This document shows positions 18,112-28,186 of a stretch of 64,000 nt of DNA, one piece after another; position 1 is the stretch's first letter, and every line of letters begins with the position of its first letter. The stretch is taken from assembly GCF_018704065.1 (NCBI RefSeq), contig NZ_JAGUQP010000002.1, positions 1 through 64,000 on the forward strand, given 5' to 3'. Position numbers and translations under genes: made by a program. The notes under the pieces are model-generated. The model was not told the DNA's origin. It did not search any database and saw only the letters and a program-made list of their open reading frames with translations. This stretch comes from Desulfovulcanus ferrireducens. GTDB lineage: Bacteria > Desulfobacterota > Desulfovibrionia > Desulfovibrionales > Desulfonatronovibrionaceae.

Positions 18112-18141
18112 ACCGTTCAACTATATCTTTAAACCTTTAGT
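18112..18141 (+). promoter_or_regulatory. Predicted LytTR operator upstream of acs
   Basis: Two direct 9-bp boxes, ACCGTTCAA (18112-18120) and ACCTTTAGT (18133-18141), are separated by exactly 12 bp. This matches the known 9-12-9 layout of sites bound by AgrA/ComE/AlgR-type LytTR proteins. It lies 43 bp after the LytTR gene and 150 bp before acs. The second box is weaker. Confidence 0.5.
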
Positions 18142-18290
18142 CGATTATCTTTCTTTTTTTAGCCTGCCTAAGGTTAAATTTAAGTTGAGAAAATTCCTTG
18201 TTTTGATATATAGTTAAGTAAATTAAGGTTACGATTTGGCCATAAGGAGGCATGATTTTCTATTTGTGGCCAGAGCTAAAGGAGGAAAAG

Positions 18291-20210
18291 ATGGAAACAA
18301 AAGGCGCGCTGGACGCTCTTTTACATGAGGAGAGAGTTTTTAGGCCTCTACCCCAGTTGGTCATTGAGGCCAACGTTAATCCGCAAGAATATGCTGAAGC
18401 CATGAAGTTGGCGTCTGAAGATTATCTGAAGTATTGGGAGGAAGCAGCCAAAGAGTTGGACTGGTTTAAAAAGTGGAATCAGGTATTGGATGATTCTAAT
18501 GCTCCTTTTTACAAATGGTTTGTGGATGCAAAGTGTAATATTGTCTATAATGCCCTTGACCGACATATAGAGACAGCCAACAAAAACAAGCTGGCTTTGA
18601 TCTGGGAGGGAGAACCGGGCGATACCAAAAAGTTAACCTATTATGAGTTGTATCGGGCTGTAAACAGGTTCGCCAACGCCCTTAAAACTTTAGGTATTTC
18701 TAAAGGTGACCGGGTAGTTTTATACTTGCCTCCTCTGCCGGAGACCATGATTGCCATGCTGGCCGTTGCCAAGATCGGGGCCGTGCACAGCATGGTTTTT
18801 GCCGGATTTTCAGCTAAAGCCTTGAGAGATCGCATCATTGACGCTGAGGCAAAGTTAGTCATTACAGCTGACGGATTTTATCGCAACGGACGAGTGGTTA
18901 ACTTGAAAAAGGTAGTTGACCAGGCCCTTGTGGATGGATGTGACTGTGTGGAGACAGTAGTCGTAGTACACAGGGCCAGTGTGGAAATGGAAATGGTGGA
19001 TACCAGAGACATTTGGTATGAAGACCTCGTCCGCCAGGAGAGTCCTGTTTGTCCTACCGAAGTAATGGACTCCGAAGACATGCTTTTCCTGCTCTACAGT
19101 TCAGGTACGACAGGTAAGCCAAAAGGAATAGTGCATACTCATGGTGGTTATATGGTGGGTGTGCATAGAAGCTTGAACTGGGTTTTTGATATTAAGCCCA
19201 CGGATATTTTCTGGTGCACGGCTGACGTTGGTTGGATTACCGGGCATAGCTATGTTGTCTATGGGCCTCTTATGGTTGGGACAACGACTATAATGTATGA
19301 AGGCCATCCTCTCTATCCGCAGGCAGATAGACTCTGGGACATAGTAGAGCGTTATGGTGTTACTATTTTTTATACTGCTCCGACTTTGATCAGGATGCTT
19401 ATGCGTTTTGGCTCACAATATCCCAAAAAACATGATCTATCTACACTAAGGCTTCTGGGGTCAGTTGGTGAGCCCATAAACCCCGAAGCCTGGGTCTGGT
19501 TTTATACAAACGTGGGCCGTTCGGAATGTCCTATTATGGATACTTGGTGGCAGACCGAGACTGGTTCGTTTATGATCAGTCCCTTGCCCATTACGTTGCT
19601 CAAGCCTGGTTCCGCTACCAAGCCTTTACCTGGCATTGAAGCCGATGTGGTGGATGAAGAAGGAAATCCTGTACCGCCGGGTAAGGGAGGGCTTCTGGTT
19701 ATCAAGAAACCTTGGCCGTCTATGCTGCGCACATTGTACAAAAATCCCGAGAGGTATAAAAAGACCTATTGGGAAAAGTTCCCGGGCATGTATTTGGCCG
19801 GAGACGTAGCTCGCAAGGACGAAGACGGCTATTTCTGGATTCAGGGACGTTCTGACGATGTCCTGAATATTGCCGGACACCGAGTTGGTTCTGCTGAGCT
19901 TGAAAGTGCCTTTGTCTCCCACCGGGCAGTTGCAGAGGCAGCAGTCATTGGTGTGCCAGATAAGATTAAAGGCGAAGTTGCCAAGGCCTTTGTGATTTTA
20001 AGTGAAGATGTCGAAGTTGAAGATCCGGACGAACTGATAAAAGAACTTAAAATGCATGTCCGCAATGAGCTTGGGCCGGTTGCAGTAGTCAAGAGCATTG
20101 AGTTCAGGGATAAACTGCCCAAGACCAGGAGCGGGAAGATTATGCGCCGCATCCTGAGAGCCCAGGAATTAGGCGAAGAGGTTGGCGATACTTCAACTTT
20201 GGAAGATTAG
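18291..20210 (+). CDS. acs: Acetyl-CoA synthetase
   Basis: 639 aa AMP-forming acetate:CoA ligase (acetate + ATP + CoA to acetyl-CoA). The P-loop [18 protein letters not shown] (about residues 268-285), the adenylate motifs (DTWWQTETG near 412; [16 protein letters not shown] near 500) and the acetylatable lysine motif TRSGKIMRR near the C-terminus are intact. I start at 18291 because AAAGGAGG precedes it by 5 nt; an ATG at 18252 has GGAGG only 1 nt away. It may assimilate acetate, or act with AOR as an acetaldehyde-to-acetyl-CoA route. A LytTR regulator and operator lie upstream. Confidence 0.96.
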   Translation: METKGALDALLHEERVFRPLPQLVIEANVNPQEYAEAMKLASEDYLKYWEEAAKELDWFKKWNQVLDDSNAPFYKWFVDAKCNIVYNALDRHIETANKNKLALIWEGEPGDTKKLTYYELYRAVNRFANALKTLGISKGDRVVLYLPPLPETMIAMLAVAKIGAVHSMVFAGFSAKALRDRIIDAEAKLVITADGFYRNGRVVNLKKVVDQALVDGCDCVETVVVVHRASVEMEMVDTRDIWYEDLVRQESPVCPTEVMDSEDMLFLLYSSGTTGKPKGIVHTHGGYMVGVHRSLNWVFDIKPTDIFWCTADVGWITGHSYVVYGPLMVGTTTIMYEGHPLYPQADRLWDIVERYGVTIFYTAPTLIRMLMRFGSQYPKKHDLSTLRLLGSVGEPINPEAWVWFYTNVGRSECPIMDTWWQTETGSFMISPLPITLLKPGSATKPLPGIEADVVDEEGNPVPPGKGGLLVIKKPWPSMLRTLYKNPERYKKTYWEKFPGMYLAGDVARKDEDGYFWIQGRSDDVLNIAGHRVGSAELESAFVSHRAVAEAAVIGVPDKIKGEVAKAFVILSEDVEVEDPDELIKELKMHVRNELGPVAVVKSIEFRDKLPKTRSGKIMRRILRAQELGEEVGDTSTLED

Positions 20211-20222
20211 AAAGAATGTATA

Positions 20223-20268
20223 ATCAAGGGATAAAGGGTGTATTTAGTCCTGCCCTTTATCCCTTGAT
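20223..20268. terminator. Perfect 16-bp hairpin between convergent genes
   Basis: ATCAAGGGATAAAGGG (20223-20238) and its exact reverse complement (20253-20268) flank a 14-nt loop. It separates the converging acs and radical SAM genes and probably ends transcripts from both sides, though no T-run follows on either strand. Confidence 0.55.
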
Positions 20269-20288
20269 ACTGGCTTACCCCTTTCTCC

Positions 20289-21698
20289 TTAATCCTTTAT
20301 TATTTCTTTCCATTTTTTTTGCTTTTCCCAGGAAAATCCTCCGGGTACACAGGGCCAGATAGAATTGTTCTGAAACAAAGGCTCATCTAAAGGATAGGGA
20401 GAATGTTCCTGTGCCTTAGAAAAAAGTTTGCTGCCAGGTATAGGAGTGTAATAGGCCAGCTCAGGCCTTATGCCCCATTCTTTGACCTTTTTAATGGCCA
20501 GTTCGATTTCCTCATCTTTTTGTCCTGGGAGGCCAAAGAGGATATAAGCAGCAATATCTTTACTGTTAAACCCTGCCCGTAATATATTTTTTATTCCCCT
20601 CTGCCACTCCTCTTCAGTCAGTTTCGCGTCCAATCTGTTTTGAAAGTCAGCACTTTCCAAGCCTAAACGAATAGTAGTCAGGCCGGCTTTTTTTAATTTG
20701 TGACAGACATCCTGGCTTAAATAGCGAATGTGCATTGCATTGGGAGTGTGGAGCCTTAAACGAAGCCCTTTTTTGTGGATGAGTTCAAGAAAAGGCCAGA
20801 GCCACTTATCAGGGTTAACCAACAATGCATCATCATAAAAGGCAAAATCACGAGTTCCGCGTTGAAATTGGGCGTATGTTTCTTCAAAAACCAGGTCAGC
20901 CTCTTTTTGTCTAAATCCTGAGAAGAGCTTATTGCTGGCACAATAAGCACAGTGAAAAGGACAACCGCGGGACCCTAAGATTGGCGCAAAATTTGTCTCA
21001 GGATAGAGGTCCATGGCCAGGCTTAAGCCTGCATGTTTTGGGAGTGGAGGCGGGCTAATATCTAGAAGGTGCCAAAGGGACTGCCAGTTGTTTTGGTTTT
21101 CTAATGGCCCTTTAATGACCAGATCAACATCCAAGCACTGGGCATGTTCAAAACAAAGCGAGGCATAGATTCCTCCCAGAACAATGGGAACATGGGGCCA
21201 GGTCTTGCGTATCATTCTGATAGCTGTGACCACCCCTGGGTACCAGTAAGTCATGATGGAGGTGACCAGAACGAGATCCGGGGGAGGAGAAAGCCTGGCC
21301 AGGGCCTGGGCTACAGCCTGCAAGGGCAGCCCGTAGCGGCTGTAGTTGCGCGGAACATGGACCAAGAGAGAAGGTCTGGGTAAATTGACTTTGGGATAAT
21401 GGCCCTGACCATAGCTTTTTGGCCGGGGCCAGTTTATGTCGGCCCAGGTTTTATCCAGACAGTCTAAAAGAGCCACTCTGGCACCTGCCTTCCTGAGCAT
21501 GTCCAGACAAGCCAGGAGTCCTACAGGCCTGGACCAGAGATTATAAGCGGCAAAATCATATATCCAGGGGTTAAGGCCTAAAATTCGCGGGGCGTAAGGT
21601 TCAGGGGAGGAAGCCCAGATAATCTCGGGCCACTTGGGCCTCTTTGCAAGAGGGGTCAAGCTCGAGGATTTGTCTGAACCACTTTTTGGCCTGTTCAT
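20289..21698 (-). CDS. B12-binding-type radical SAM protein
   Basis: About 469 aa. The N-terminal 200 residues look like a cobalamin-binding Rossmann domain (LVLVTSIMTYWYPGV, VPIVLGGIYAS). The radical SAM domain follows with the 4Fe-4S motif GCPFHCAYCAS (about 248-258) and the SAM-site segment TIRLGLESAD. The reaction is unknown; relatives act as methyltransferases or lipid/cofactor tailoring enzymes. The first start codons (GTG 21704, ATG 21698) lie about 100 bp inside the TPR lipoprotein gene. This unusually long overlap means the true start could be a non-ATG codon nearer 21650. Confidence 0.8.
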   Translation of the reverse strand: MNRPKSGSDKSSSLTPLAKRPKWPEIIWASSPEPYAPRILGLNPWIYDFAAYNLWSRPVGLLACLDMLRKAGARVALLDCLDKTWADINWPRPKSYGQGHYPKVNLPRPSLLVHVPRNYSRYGLPLQAVAQALARLSPPPDLVLVTSIMTYWYPGVVTAIRMIRKTWPHVPIVLGGIYASLCFEHAQCLDVDLVIKGPLENQNNWQSLWHLLDISPPPLPKHAGLSLAMDLYPETNFAPILGSRGCPFHCAYCASNKLFSGFRQKEADLVFEETYAQFQRGTRDFAFYDDALLVNPDKWLWPFLELIHKKGLRLRLHTPNAMHIRYLSQDVCHKLKKAGLTTIRLGLESADFQNRLDAKLTEEEWQRGIKNILRAGFNSKDIAAYILFGLPGQKDEEIELAIKKVKEWGIRPELAYYTPIPGSKLFSKAQEHSPYPLDEPLFQNNSIWPCVPGGFSWEKQKKWKEIIKD

Positions 21699-22392
21699 TT
21701 TCACCAGCCCGGACTAGGTATTCTGCCAGGTTTAAGATAATTTGAGGATTTTCTGGGTTGGCTTCCACTCCCTGCTGTAACAAATTAACGGCTTGTATTA
21801 GCTGCCCTTTTTGTAGATACAGTTTTGCAGTGAGGATATAGCCAGGGATATAGCGCCAGTTTTTATCAATACTTAATTTTGCGTATTTGAGGGCCAGGTC
21901 TGGCTGGCCCTGTTTTAAGTATAGTTGAGCCAGATTATAAGCGGCAAATTCAGGAGTGAGATAAGTAAGAATAGATAAAGCCTTTTTAAAGGCTTGTTCA
22001 GCTTGAGAATATCTCCCCTGGACCAAGTAAATTTGGCCCAGGTTGTTCCACGCCTCTGCATAATTTTGATCCAGTTGTATAGCTTTTAGAAAAGCTTGTT
22101 CAGCTTTTGGGTCTTCCCCCATGGCCATATAGGTCAGGCCCAGGTCGAAATAGAGGCGAGGATTGTCCTTCGCTTTAGGCTCAATGAGTAAAAGCTGTTG
22201 CAGGGCCAGCCTGGGCTCGCCCTCTACCAGATATCTTTCAGCCAGTTCCAGACGAGCCTGGACTTGTTCAGGGGTAACTATTTCTTCAGGGCCTATCTTT
22301 GGAGCGCATGCCACGAGAAATAGCACCGCAAGCAATAGAAGCTTTGGACGTAAATGGTAGTATGTAATTTGTGATGCGTTTGTTTTTGTCAC
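21601..22392 (-). CDS. TPR-repeat lipoprotein
   Basis: 263 aa lipoprotein. A hydrophobic signal with lipobox LVAC (Cys near residue 29) is followed by six or so TPR repeats (for example AEAWNNLGQIYLVQGRYSQAEQAF). The layout resembles PilF/PilW pilotins, which assemble secretins, but no pilus genes are adjacent, so the role is open. The start is a GTG at 22392. It is followed by, and overlaps, the radical SAM gene and is preceded closely by hisG. Confidence 0.82.
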   Translation of the reverse strand: MTKTNASQITYYHLRPKLLLLAVLFLVACAPKIGPEEIVTPEQVQARLELAERYLVEGEPRLALQQLLLIEPKAKDNPRLYFDLGLTYMAMGEDPKAEQAFLKAIQLDQNYAEAWNNLGQIYLVQGRYSQAEQAFKKALSILTYLTPEFAAYNLAQLYLKQGQPDLALKYAKLSIDKNWRYIPGYILTAKLYLQKGQLIQAVNLLQQGVEANPENPQIILNLAEYLVRAGENEQAKKWFRQILELDPSCKEAQVARDYLGFLP

Positions 22393-22412
22393 TATAAAAC
22401 CAATTAAGCAGA

Positions 22413-23297
22413 TTAAATAACTTTATTTAATGAGTATTCAATAATAGCCTCGGCCCCACGAGACATGAGTTCGGGGATCAGCTCACGGACCTTGTTTTCC
22501 TCGACGACTATCTCTACGGAAAGCCATTCTTTGTGGTACAGGTTGGCCACGGTAGGCGCGGTCATGCTGGGCAGCACATCCATGACCTGCTCCATCTTTT
22601 CTTTAGGCACATTCATTTTCAGACCAACCAATTTATCCGCACGCAAGGCACCTTGGAGCAAGGTGTTGATAGTTTCTATTTTGTGCCGTTTCCAAGGGTC
22701 TTCCCAAGCCTTTTTGTTGGCAATTAGCTGAGTATTGGTCTGTAAAAGTTCTGCGATGATGCGTAGGCCGTGGGCCTTGATGGTTGTTCCTGTTTCTGTG
22801 ACTTCAACTATGGCATCGACCAGACCTTCCACAACCTTGGCTTCTGTAGCTCCCCAGGAAAATTCCACTTCCACTGGAATATTAGCGTTTTTAAAATATT
22901 TGACAGTGAAATTCTTTAATTCCGTAGCAATTTTTTTCCCGGCCAGGTCTTCTGGTCGTTTGTATGGTGAATCACCAGCCACGGCCAGTACCCAGCGGGC
23001 TGGACGGTTACTTACTTTGGAATAAACCAGATCGGAAACCACTACTACGTCGGACTCATTTTCTAAAATCCAGTCTTTACCGGTAAGACCGGCATCAAGG
23101 GTGCCGGATTCAACATATCTGGACATCTCCTGGGCCCGGCATAAGGAGCATTGCAGTTCCGGGTCATTGACTTCCGGGAAGTAATTTCTGTGATGGGGCT
23201 TGATCTTCCATCCTGCCCGAGCAAAGAGGCGCATGGTTGCTTCCTGAAGTGAACCTTTGGGGATGCCTAGTTTTAAAATTTTATCGTTAGCGTTCAT
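22413..23297 (-). CDS. hisG: ATP phosphoribosyltransferase (long form)
   Basis: 294 aa enzyme of the first step of histidine synthesis (ATP + PRPP). Its length and the C-terminal ACT-like regulatory domain ([19 protein letters not shown]) mark the long, HisZ-independent form, normally feedback-inhibited by histidine. The N-terminus [16 protein letters not shown] and the PRPP loop [15 protein letters not shown] are visible. Its ATG directly follows the hisI stop (TAAATG), so the two genes are coupled. Confidence 0.96.
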   Translation of the reverse strand: MNANDKILKLGIPKGSLQEATMRLFARAGWKIKPHHRNYFPEVNDPELQCSLCRAQEMSRYVESGTLDAGLTGKDWILENESDVVVVSDLVYSKVSNRPARWVLAVAGDSPYKRPEDLAGKKIATELKNFTVKYFKNANIPVEVEFSWGATEAKVVEGLVDAIVEVTETGTTIKAHGLRIIAELLQTNTQLIANKKAWEDPWKRHKIETINTLLQGALRADKLVGLKMNVPKEKMEQVMDVLPSMTAPTVANLYHKEWLSVEIVVEENKVRELIPELMSRGAEAIIEYSLNKVI

Positions 23298-23669
23298 TTA
23301 CTTATATACCTCCTTGGGGTCAAAGACTTTGGGCGAGCAAATTTTTTCTTTACCGTTTTCCAGTTTGCGATAAAAGCAGCTTTTATACCCCTCATGACAG
23401 GCAGCACCTCCCACCTGGTCCACAATAAAAAGCACCGTATCCAGATCACAGTCAAGGCGAATTTCTTTTATTTTTTGCACATGACCGGAAGTTCCACCTT
23501 TATGCCAGAGGGTTTTCCGACTACGGCTATAATAATGTGCCTCACCTGTTTCAAGTGTTTTATTCCAGGCTTCTTCATTAATATAAGCCAGCATTAAAAC
23601 TTCACCTGTGGCGGCTTCCTGAACGATAGCCGGGACTAGGCCGTTTCCTTTAGCAAAGTCTGGTTTCAA
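23298..23669 (-). CDS. hisI: Phosphoribosyl-AMP cyclohydrolase
   Basis: 123 aa metal enzyme for the third step of histidine synthesis, opening the purine ring of PR-AMP. The metal-binding run DCDLDTVLF and the zinc-ligand motif [12 protein letters not shown] are present, as is [16 protein letters not shown]. It is a single-domain HisI without the HisE pyrophosphatase, which must be separate. It forms a two-gene unit with hisG. Confidence 0.96.
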   Translation of the reverse strand: MKPDFAKGNGLVPAIVQEAATGEVLMLAYINEEAWNKTLETGEAHYYSRSRKTLWHKGGTSGHVQKIKEIRLDCDLDTVLFIVDQVGGAACHEGYKSCFYRKLENGKEKICSPKVFDPKEVYK

Positions 23670-23762
23670 TGTTTTTCCTCCATTTATTTTGGTTGAGTGG
23701 TGGAGTGATTTATTAGTTGACTGGTATTGGATTTAATTGAAACTAGTTTTCTACTTGCCCAC

Positions 23763-24815
23763 TCAACTATTTAACTTTGACATTACAATCAATTGTCCAC
23801 ACGCAGCGCTTATATCTTGTCCTTTGCTTTTGCGTAAGATAGCTGTCATGCCCTTGGACCAGAGAATTTGCTCAAACTTTAAAATATCCTTTTTTTCAGG
23901 AGCCCTGTACTTTGAATCCGGGCCGGGATTGTAAGCTATGAGATTGATTTTGCATTTAACTCTTGAAAGCAAGCGAACCAGTTGCCTTGCATGCTCTGGC
24001 GTGTCATTTACTCCGCCCAGCAAGACATATTCAATAGTGATCCTCTCTCGCCTGGCTAGGGGATACTCGGCCAGCACGGACACCAACTCGTTCAGATCCC
24101 ATCTGGCTGCTTTGGGCATAATTTTTTCCCTTAGTTCCTGTGTCGGGGCGTGGAGAGAAACTGCCAAAAGCGCCAGTTTTGATTGTCCAAAGTCTTGCAA
24201 AACTCCCTTAATCCCGACAGTGGACAAGGTTATTTTGCGTCTGGAGAAGTTGAGACCCAATGGGTGATTTATGATTTGCAGGGCCTCTCTAACTTCTTTC
24301 CAGTTGAGAAGGGGTTCTCCCATGCCCATAAAGACCAGATTGGTCAAGTGCTTGGGGGAGTTTTTTTTCTGGAGATAGTCTTGGGCCACCAGGATTTGGG
24401 CAGCAATTTCATGGCTGTACATATTGCGTTTAAAGCCCATCTGGCCAGTGCTGCAAAAGGTACAGGCCAGGGAACAACCTACTTGTGAGGACAGGCACTG
24501 CGTGTAGTGATCCTTTTCCGGGATAAGGACAGTTTCGATTAGCTTTTCGTCCTCAAGGGCCAGTAGAAATTTGACTGTTCCGTCTTTACTTTCTTTAATA
24601 TCCCTGACTTCTGGCCATTTAATGCAAAAGTTCTGAGCAAGAATTTTTCGCAGTGGCTTTGATAAATTGGTCATCAGGGAGAAGTCTTTTACCCTTTTGG
24701 CCCAAAGCCAGGGCCAGAGCTGTTTGGCCCTGAATTCCTTTTCCCCCCTGTTTATAAGCCAGTGAGAGATTTGGTCAAAATTTAAACTCAGGATGTTTTT
24801 GGTTTTATTTTTCAA
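23763..24815 (-). CDS. rlmN: Dual-specificity 23S rRNA/tRNA adenine C2-methyltransferase
   Basis: 350 aa radical SAM enzyme methylating C2 of A2503 in 23S rRNA and A37 in some tRNAs. The 4Fe-4S motif CSLACTFC (about residues 113-120) and the C-terminal catalytic Cys in SAACGQL (about 338) are both present, as are FMGMGEPLLN and STVGI. Length and order are standard. No ribosome site of note. It is separated from the HD protein upstream by a strong hairpin. Confidence 0.96.
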   Translation of the reverse strand: MKNKTKNILSLNFDQISHWLINRGEKEFRAKQLWPWLWAKRVKDFSLMTNLSKPLRKILAQNFCIKWPEVRDIKESKDGTVKFLLALEDEKLIETVLIPEKDHYTQCLSSQVGCSLACTFCSTGQMGFKRNMYSHEIAAQILVAQDYLQKKNSPKHLTNLVFMGMGEPLLNWKEVREALQIINHPLGLNFSRRKITLSTVGIKGVLQDFGQSKLALLAVSLHAPTQELREKIMPKAARWDLNELVSVLAEYPLARRERITIEYVLLGGVNDTPEHARQLVRLLSRVKCKINLIAYNPGPDSKYRAPEKKDILKFEQILWSKGMTAILRKSKGQDISAACGQLIVMSKLNS

Positions 24816-24884
24816 GGTTCGAAAATCGAGGCTTGATCTTTCCTGCCTTCTGCTTACTTTAATTGTTGTGGAAATTTATCCAAC

Positions 24885-24917
24885 TTGGGAAGTCCCGCCA
24901 AAGGCGGGACTTCCCAA
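24885..24917. terminator. Perfect 15-bp hairpin with 3-nt loop
   Basis: TTGGGAAGTCCCGCC (24885-24899) pairs fully with 24903-24917 around an AAA loop. It sits 50 bp after the stop of the HD-domain gene (minus strand) and before rlmN. It is very stable but lacks a T-run, so it is either a terminator of unusual type or an RNA-stabilising element. Confidence 0.5.
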
Positions 24918-24968
24918 CCTTCCTGTCTCATCCTTCTTACGTTTCGCATACTAGCAAATATGACCCAC

Positions 24969-26294
24969 TTAAGACAACTTTTCCTTGTCTTTATACTTGC
25001 GAACAAAGGTAATAGCCTCTTCCACATTGGTCACATCGCCGGCTATCTGGGCCTGGAGCAATGCATCGCGAATTAGTCCTACCAGTGGTCCGGGCTTGAT
25101 GCCTGTATACTCCATGATCTGATGGCCGTTAAGCAACGGTTCAAGCATTTCCTCACTGATATCGGCACGGTCAAGCATTTTTATGTTGTGATTGAATTCT
25201 TTGTAGCTGCCGTTTCTGGCCTTGATATCGGCGCGCACCATTTCGATGAGTCGTGGGTACTCATCCAGGCTTTTAAATCTGCGGATACCTTTATCAGTGA
25301 GCATAAAATGAAAGCGCATATGATGCCGGACAAGATGGCAGATAAGGTCGATTTCTTCAGGGTCAAAACGGAGTCTTTTTAGTATTTTCCTGGTCACTTT
25401 AGCTCCGACCTGGTGGTGTTGGTAGAAAGTCATTTGCTGGTCGTAGATTTCCCCGGTGTAGAGTTTGCCAACGTCGTGGAACAGGCAGGCCAATGTTCCA
25501 TACCAGTCATAGGGAAGTTCTTCTGGATAGTGACGCATGACTTGGACAGTGTGTTCCCAGACTGTTTCCTCGCCTTCTTCGGGGTTTTTGATCTGTTTGA
25601 CACGACTCAGGGCTGCCAGTTCCGGGATGAGGCCGTGCAGGATCATACTGTCAAATAAAAGCTGGACAAAGGCCCACATATTCTCTGCTTCCACCTTGCG
25701 CCATTCATCCATTATGTCTGAAACCGAAACATAATCCAGTACTCTCCTGGCCGCCCTGACAATGGCTAGCCAAGTGTTTCCTTCAATAGGTAGATGATAA
25801 TTGGCAGAAAAGCGCAAAGCACGCACAGCTCGCAGATAATCTCTTTTCAATGCCTCATCGGGAATTCCTTGCAGACATATCTGTCCGGAATTTAAATCTT
25901 CAAAACCGTCATATACGTCTTTGGGAGTAGGAACATAGGGGCAGGCCAGGCTCATGGGCAGTTCGTCTTTTTGTGCTAACTGCTTTAAAAGTCTGGGAGT
26001 GAGCCTGGCCACGGTGCTTTCTGTGTAAGAACTTTCCAGAACATCTGCAGGGTAGAAGTGAAAGATGATTTCCCCTTGCTTAAGACTGGCGATTAATGAC
26101 TCGTCTTGTATATTGTGTATGTGGGGAAAAAGTTTTTTCAAACCTTCAAAATCCAGGTCAGTACAGATATCCACAATAAGATTGCTATTCTGCAGAGCTT
26201 TTTCCTGCAGGGGGGCATTGATAATATAGGCATCATAGCCATTACGCATAATTGTTTTACAGATTGAAACAGCGTCTTTTATGGGTTGGGGCAT
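24969..26294 (-). CDS. HD-domain protein related to CCA-adding tRNA nucleotidyltransferase
   Basis: 441 aa. The middle (ALKRDYLRAVRALRFSANYHLP) matches the RNA-binding neck of the class II CCA/poly(A) polymerase family, and the back half is an HD phosphohydrolase domain (WEHTVQVMRHY, LFHDVGKL, HHQVGAKV). The front polymerase head is eroded: the usual GGxVRD loop reads NGYDAYIIN, and the two catalytic Asp residues survive only as a loose DICTDLDF. It may have lost tRNA tailing and kept phosphohydrolase activity. I start at 26294, where GGAG lies 6 nt upstream. Confidence 0.8.
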   Translation of the reverse strand: MPQPIKDAVSICKTIMRNGYDAYIINAPLQEKALQNSNLIVDICTDLDFEGLKKLFPHIHNIQDESLIASLKQGEIIFHFYPADVLESSYTESTVARLTPRLLKQLAQKDELPMSLACPYVPTPKDVYDGFEDLNSGQICLQGIPDEALKRDYLRAVRALRFSANYHLPIEGNTWLAIVRAARRVLDYVSVSDIMDEWRKVEAENMWAFVQLLFDSMILHGLIPELAALSRVKQIKNPEEGEETVWEHTVQVMRHYPEELPYDWYGTLACLFHDVGKLYTGEIYDQQMTFYQHHQVGAKVTRKILKRLRFDPEEIDLICHLVRHHMRFHFMLTDKGIRRFKSLDEYPRLIEMVRADIKARNGSYKEFNHNIKMLDRADISEEMLEPLLNGHQIMEYTGIKPGPLVGLIRDALLQAQIAGDVTNVEEAITFVRKYKDKEKLS

Positions 26295-26473
26295 AAGTTT
26301 CTCCTTTAATTCCACAAATTCATTTCATCCAGTGGAATATTTATGAAGATGAGAATGAAGTTTACCGAATACTCTCCAAGAAAACTATAAATGGATTTGT
26401 CACTGTCTTCAATGTTTCACATTGTAAACTTTATAATCTCAATGAGAGCGAAACTCAACAAGTTGATAGTCGG

Positions 26474-27409
26474 CTATACTTTCAACTTTCCCCGCCACTC
26501 AGACCAGGAACCAATATTTAACTGAGCGAGTTTTCGGGGTAATTCTTCGACGATTTGAAAGGCTTTGTCAGGTCGCATGAAGTTGGCCGTGCCTATCTGA
26601 ATGGCAGTGGCCCCGACCAGGATAAACTCCAGGACATCCTCCACAGTGCTAATGCCGCCAATGCCTATAACTGGCAGGTTGGTACAATTTACCACTTCAT
26701 AAACCATTTTCAGGGCAACGGGCTTAATGGCTGGCCCGGAAAGGCCACCAATAATATTAGCCAGCATGGGCTTTTGGGTATAAATATTAACAGCCATTCC
26801 GCTTAAGGTATTAATTAGAGACAAAATATCCGCACCGGCCTTTTCAACGGCCCTGGCTATGACTTTGATGTCAGTAACGTTGGGGCTTAATTTGACAATG
26901 ACAGGTTTGTTGCCGGCATTTTTTTTGACTGCTTCCGTGACCTGGGCAGCCATATCGGGGTCCTGACCAAATAGCACTCCTCCCTCTTTCACGTTGGGGC
27001 AGGAGATATTGACTTCCAGGGCAGCAATGCCTTTCTCCCGGGCCAAAATTTCAGCCAACCTGGCAAATTCTTCCTTGGTCTGGGCGTAAAGATTGGCAAT
27101 GATGGCTGTTTCCTTCCAGGGCAGCTTGGGTAACTTATGAGCCAAAAATTTTTCTACGCCAATGTTTTGCAAGCCAATGGCATTGAGCATCCCGCATGGG
27201 GTTTCCACTATTCGAGGGACGGGATTACCTTTTCTGGGCTTTAAGGATAAGCCTTTGACCACTATCCCCCCCAGGGAGGACAAATTTCCGTAAGGGGCAA
27301 ACTCCAGACCGTAACCAAAGGTTCCTGAGGCAGTTAGGATGGGGTTTTTTAAACACAAGTTCCCCAGGCTTACGGTAGTTATTGGGTTTGTTGAACTTGT
27401 CTGGCTCAT
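26474..27409 (-). CDS. pyrD: Dihydroorotate dehydrogenase B, catalytic subunit
   Basis: 311 aa FMN enzyme oxidising dihydroorotate to orotate in pyrimidine synthesis. The catalytic Cys lies in [13 protein letters not shown] (about residue 133), which marks class 1B, the type that needs a PyrK partner. [13 protein letters not shown] at the front and [15 protein letters not shown] at the FMN phosphate site are typical. The pyrK gene directly upstream (12 bp gap) supplies that partner and uses NAD. Confidence 0.95.
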   Translation of the reverse strand: MSQTSSTNPITTVSLGNLCLKNPILTASGTFGYGLEFAPYGNLSSLGGIVVKGLSLKPRKGNPVPRIVETPCGMLNAIGLQNIGVEKFLAHKLPKLPWKETAIIANLYAQTKEEFARLAEILAREKGIAALEVNISCPNVKEGGVLFGQDPDMAAQVTEAVKKNAGNKPVIVKLSPNVTDIKVIARAVEKAGADILSLINTLSGMAVNIYTQKPMLANIIGGLSGPAIKPVALKMVYEVVNCTNLPVIGIGGISTVEDVLEFILVGATAIQIGTANFMRPDKAFQIVEELPRKLAQLNIGSWSEWRGKLKV

Positions 27410-27421
27410 TTCAACAGCATC

Positions 27422-28183
27422 TCATATCTTTATTTCATCAGCCCAGAATACCGGGCCAAGGGTGCAGGTTTGAATGTAATCATCATTTTTATTTTTGGTT
27501 ACACAGCCGAGACAGGCTCCAATGCCGCAGGCCATTTTGTTTTCTAAAGAAACTTGTACCCTGGCGTTAAATTCCAGAGCGAACCTGTGAACAACCTTTA
27601 AAAACGGATAGGGGCCGCAGGCCAAAATAGTACCTTTGGAAGCAAAGTCCTGGATGCGGAGACGCAGGTATTGTTCAAAGTATTTTAAATCTTGTTCAGA
27701 TTCCTGCTGCTTATGTTCTTTTTTTACCTGTTCTGGTATGAGGTCAAAGGGATAGCAGGAAATATTCAAACGATGGCCAAACAAAAAATTAATCAGCTCT
27801 GGCCGCTTGTGGGTCCTGGTCAGGCCAATAAAAGGGGCAAGGCCCATGCCTCCGGCTATGATAAGCAGAGGTTTATTCTGGTCTATACTAAACCCTTTGC
27901 CCAGCGGGCCCCAGACCGTGATCCGGTCCCCTTTGGTTAGGTACGATAAAAGCTCTGTGCCTCGGCCAACTACCTGGAAAAATATATGTAGATAGTCGCT
28001 GGTTAGCTCGCAAATGGAAAACGGTCTGGGCCAGAGAGGGTCTTTGCCCCAGGCCGTTGGTCTTAGCATAACAAACTGGCCAGGGGTAAATTGCCAGTCT
28101 GGTGGCTCAAGATAAAGGTGGCAAAAATCTTGTGAACATGAAAAGTCTATGTGCTTGATTTTTAGGTCAAGACAGTGATTCAT
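27422..28183 (-). CDS. pyrK: Dihydroorotate dehydrogenase electron transfer subunit
   Basis: 253 aa FAD/2Fe-2S protein passing electrons from PyrD to NAD. The FAD-binding RPFSICEL, the NAD-site GGMGLAPFIGL and the 2Fe-2S ligands CGIGACLGC...C (about residues 218-240) are all visible. It lies between recN (3 bp gap) and pyrD in one transcription unit. Confidence 0.93.
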   Translation of the reverse strand: MNHCLDLKIKHIDFSCSQDFCHLYLEPPDWQFTPGQFVMLRPTAWGKDPLWPRPFSICELTSDYLHIFFQVVGRGTELLSYLTKGDRITVWGPLGKGFSIDQNKPLLIIAGGMGLAPFIGLTRTHKRPELINFLFGHRLNISCYPFDLIPEQVKKEHKQQESEQDLKYFEQYLRLRIQDFASKGTILACGPYPFLKVVHRFALEFNARVQVSLENKMACGIGACLGCVTKNKNDDYIQTCTLGPVFWADEIKI

Positions 28184-28186
28184 AAT

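Noticed and set aside
18252-18290. Earlier acs start at 18252
   Set aside because: GGAGG is only 1 nt from that ATG, whereas 18291 has AAAGGAGG at good spacing and fits the family N-terminus.
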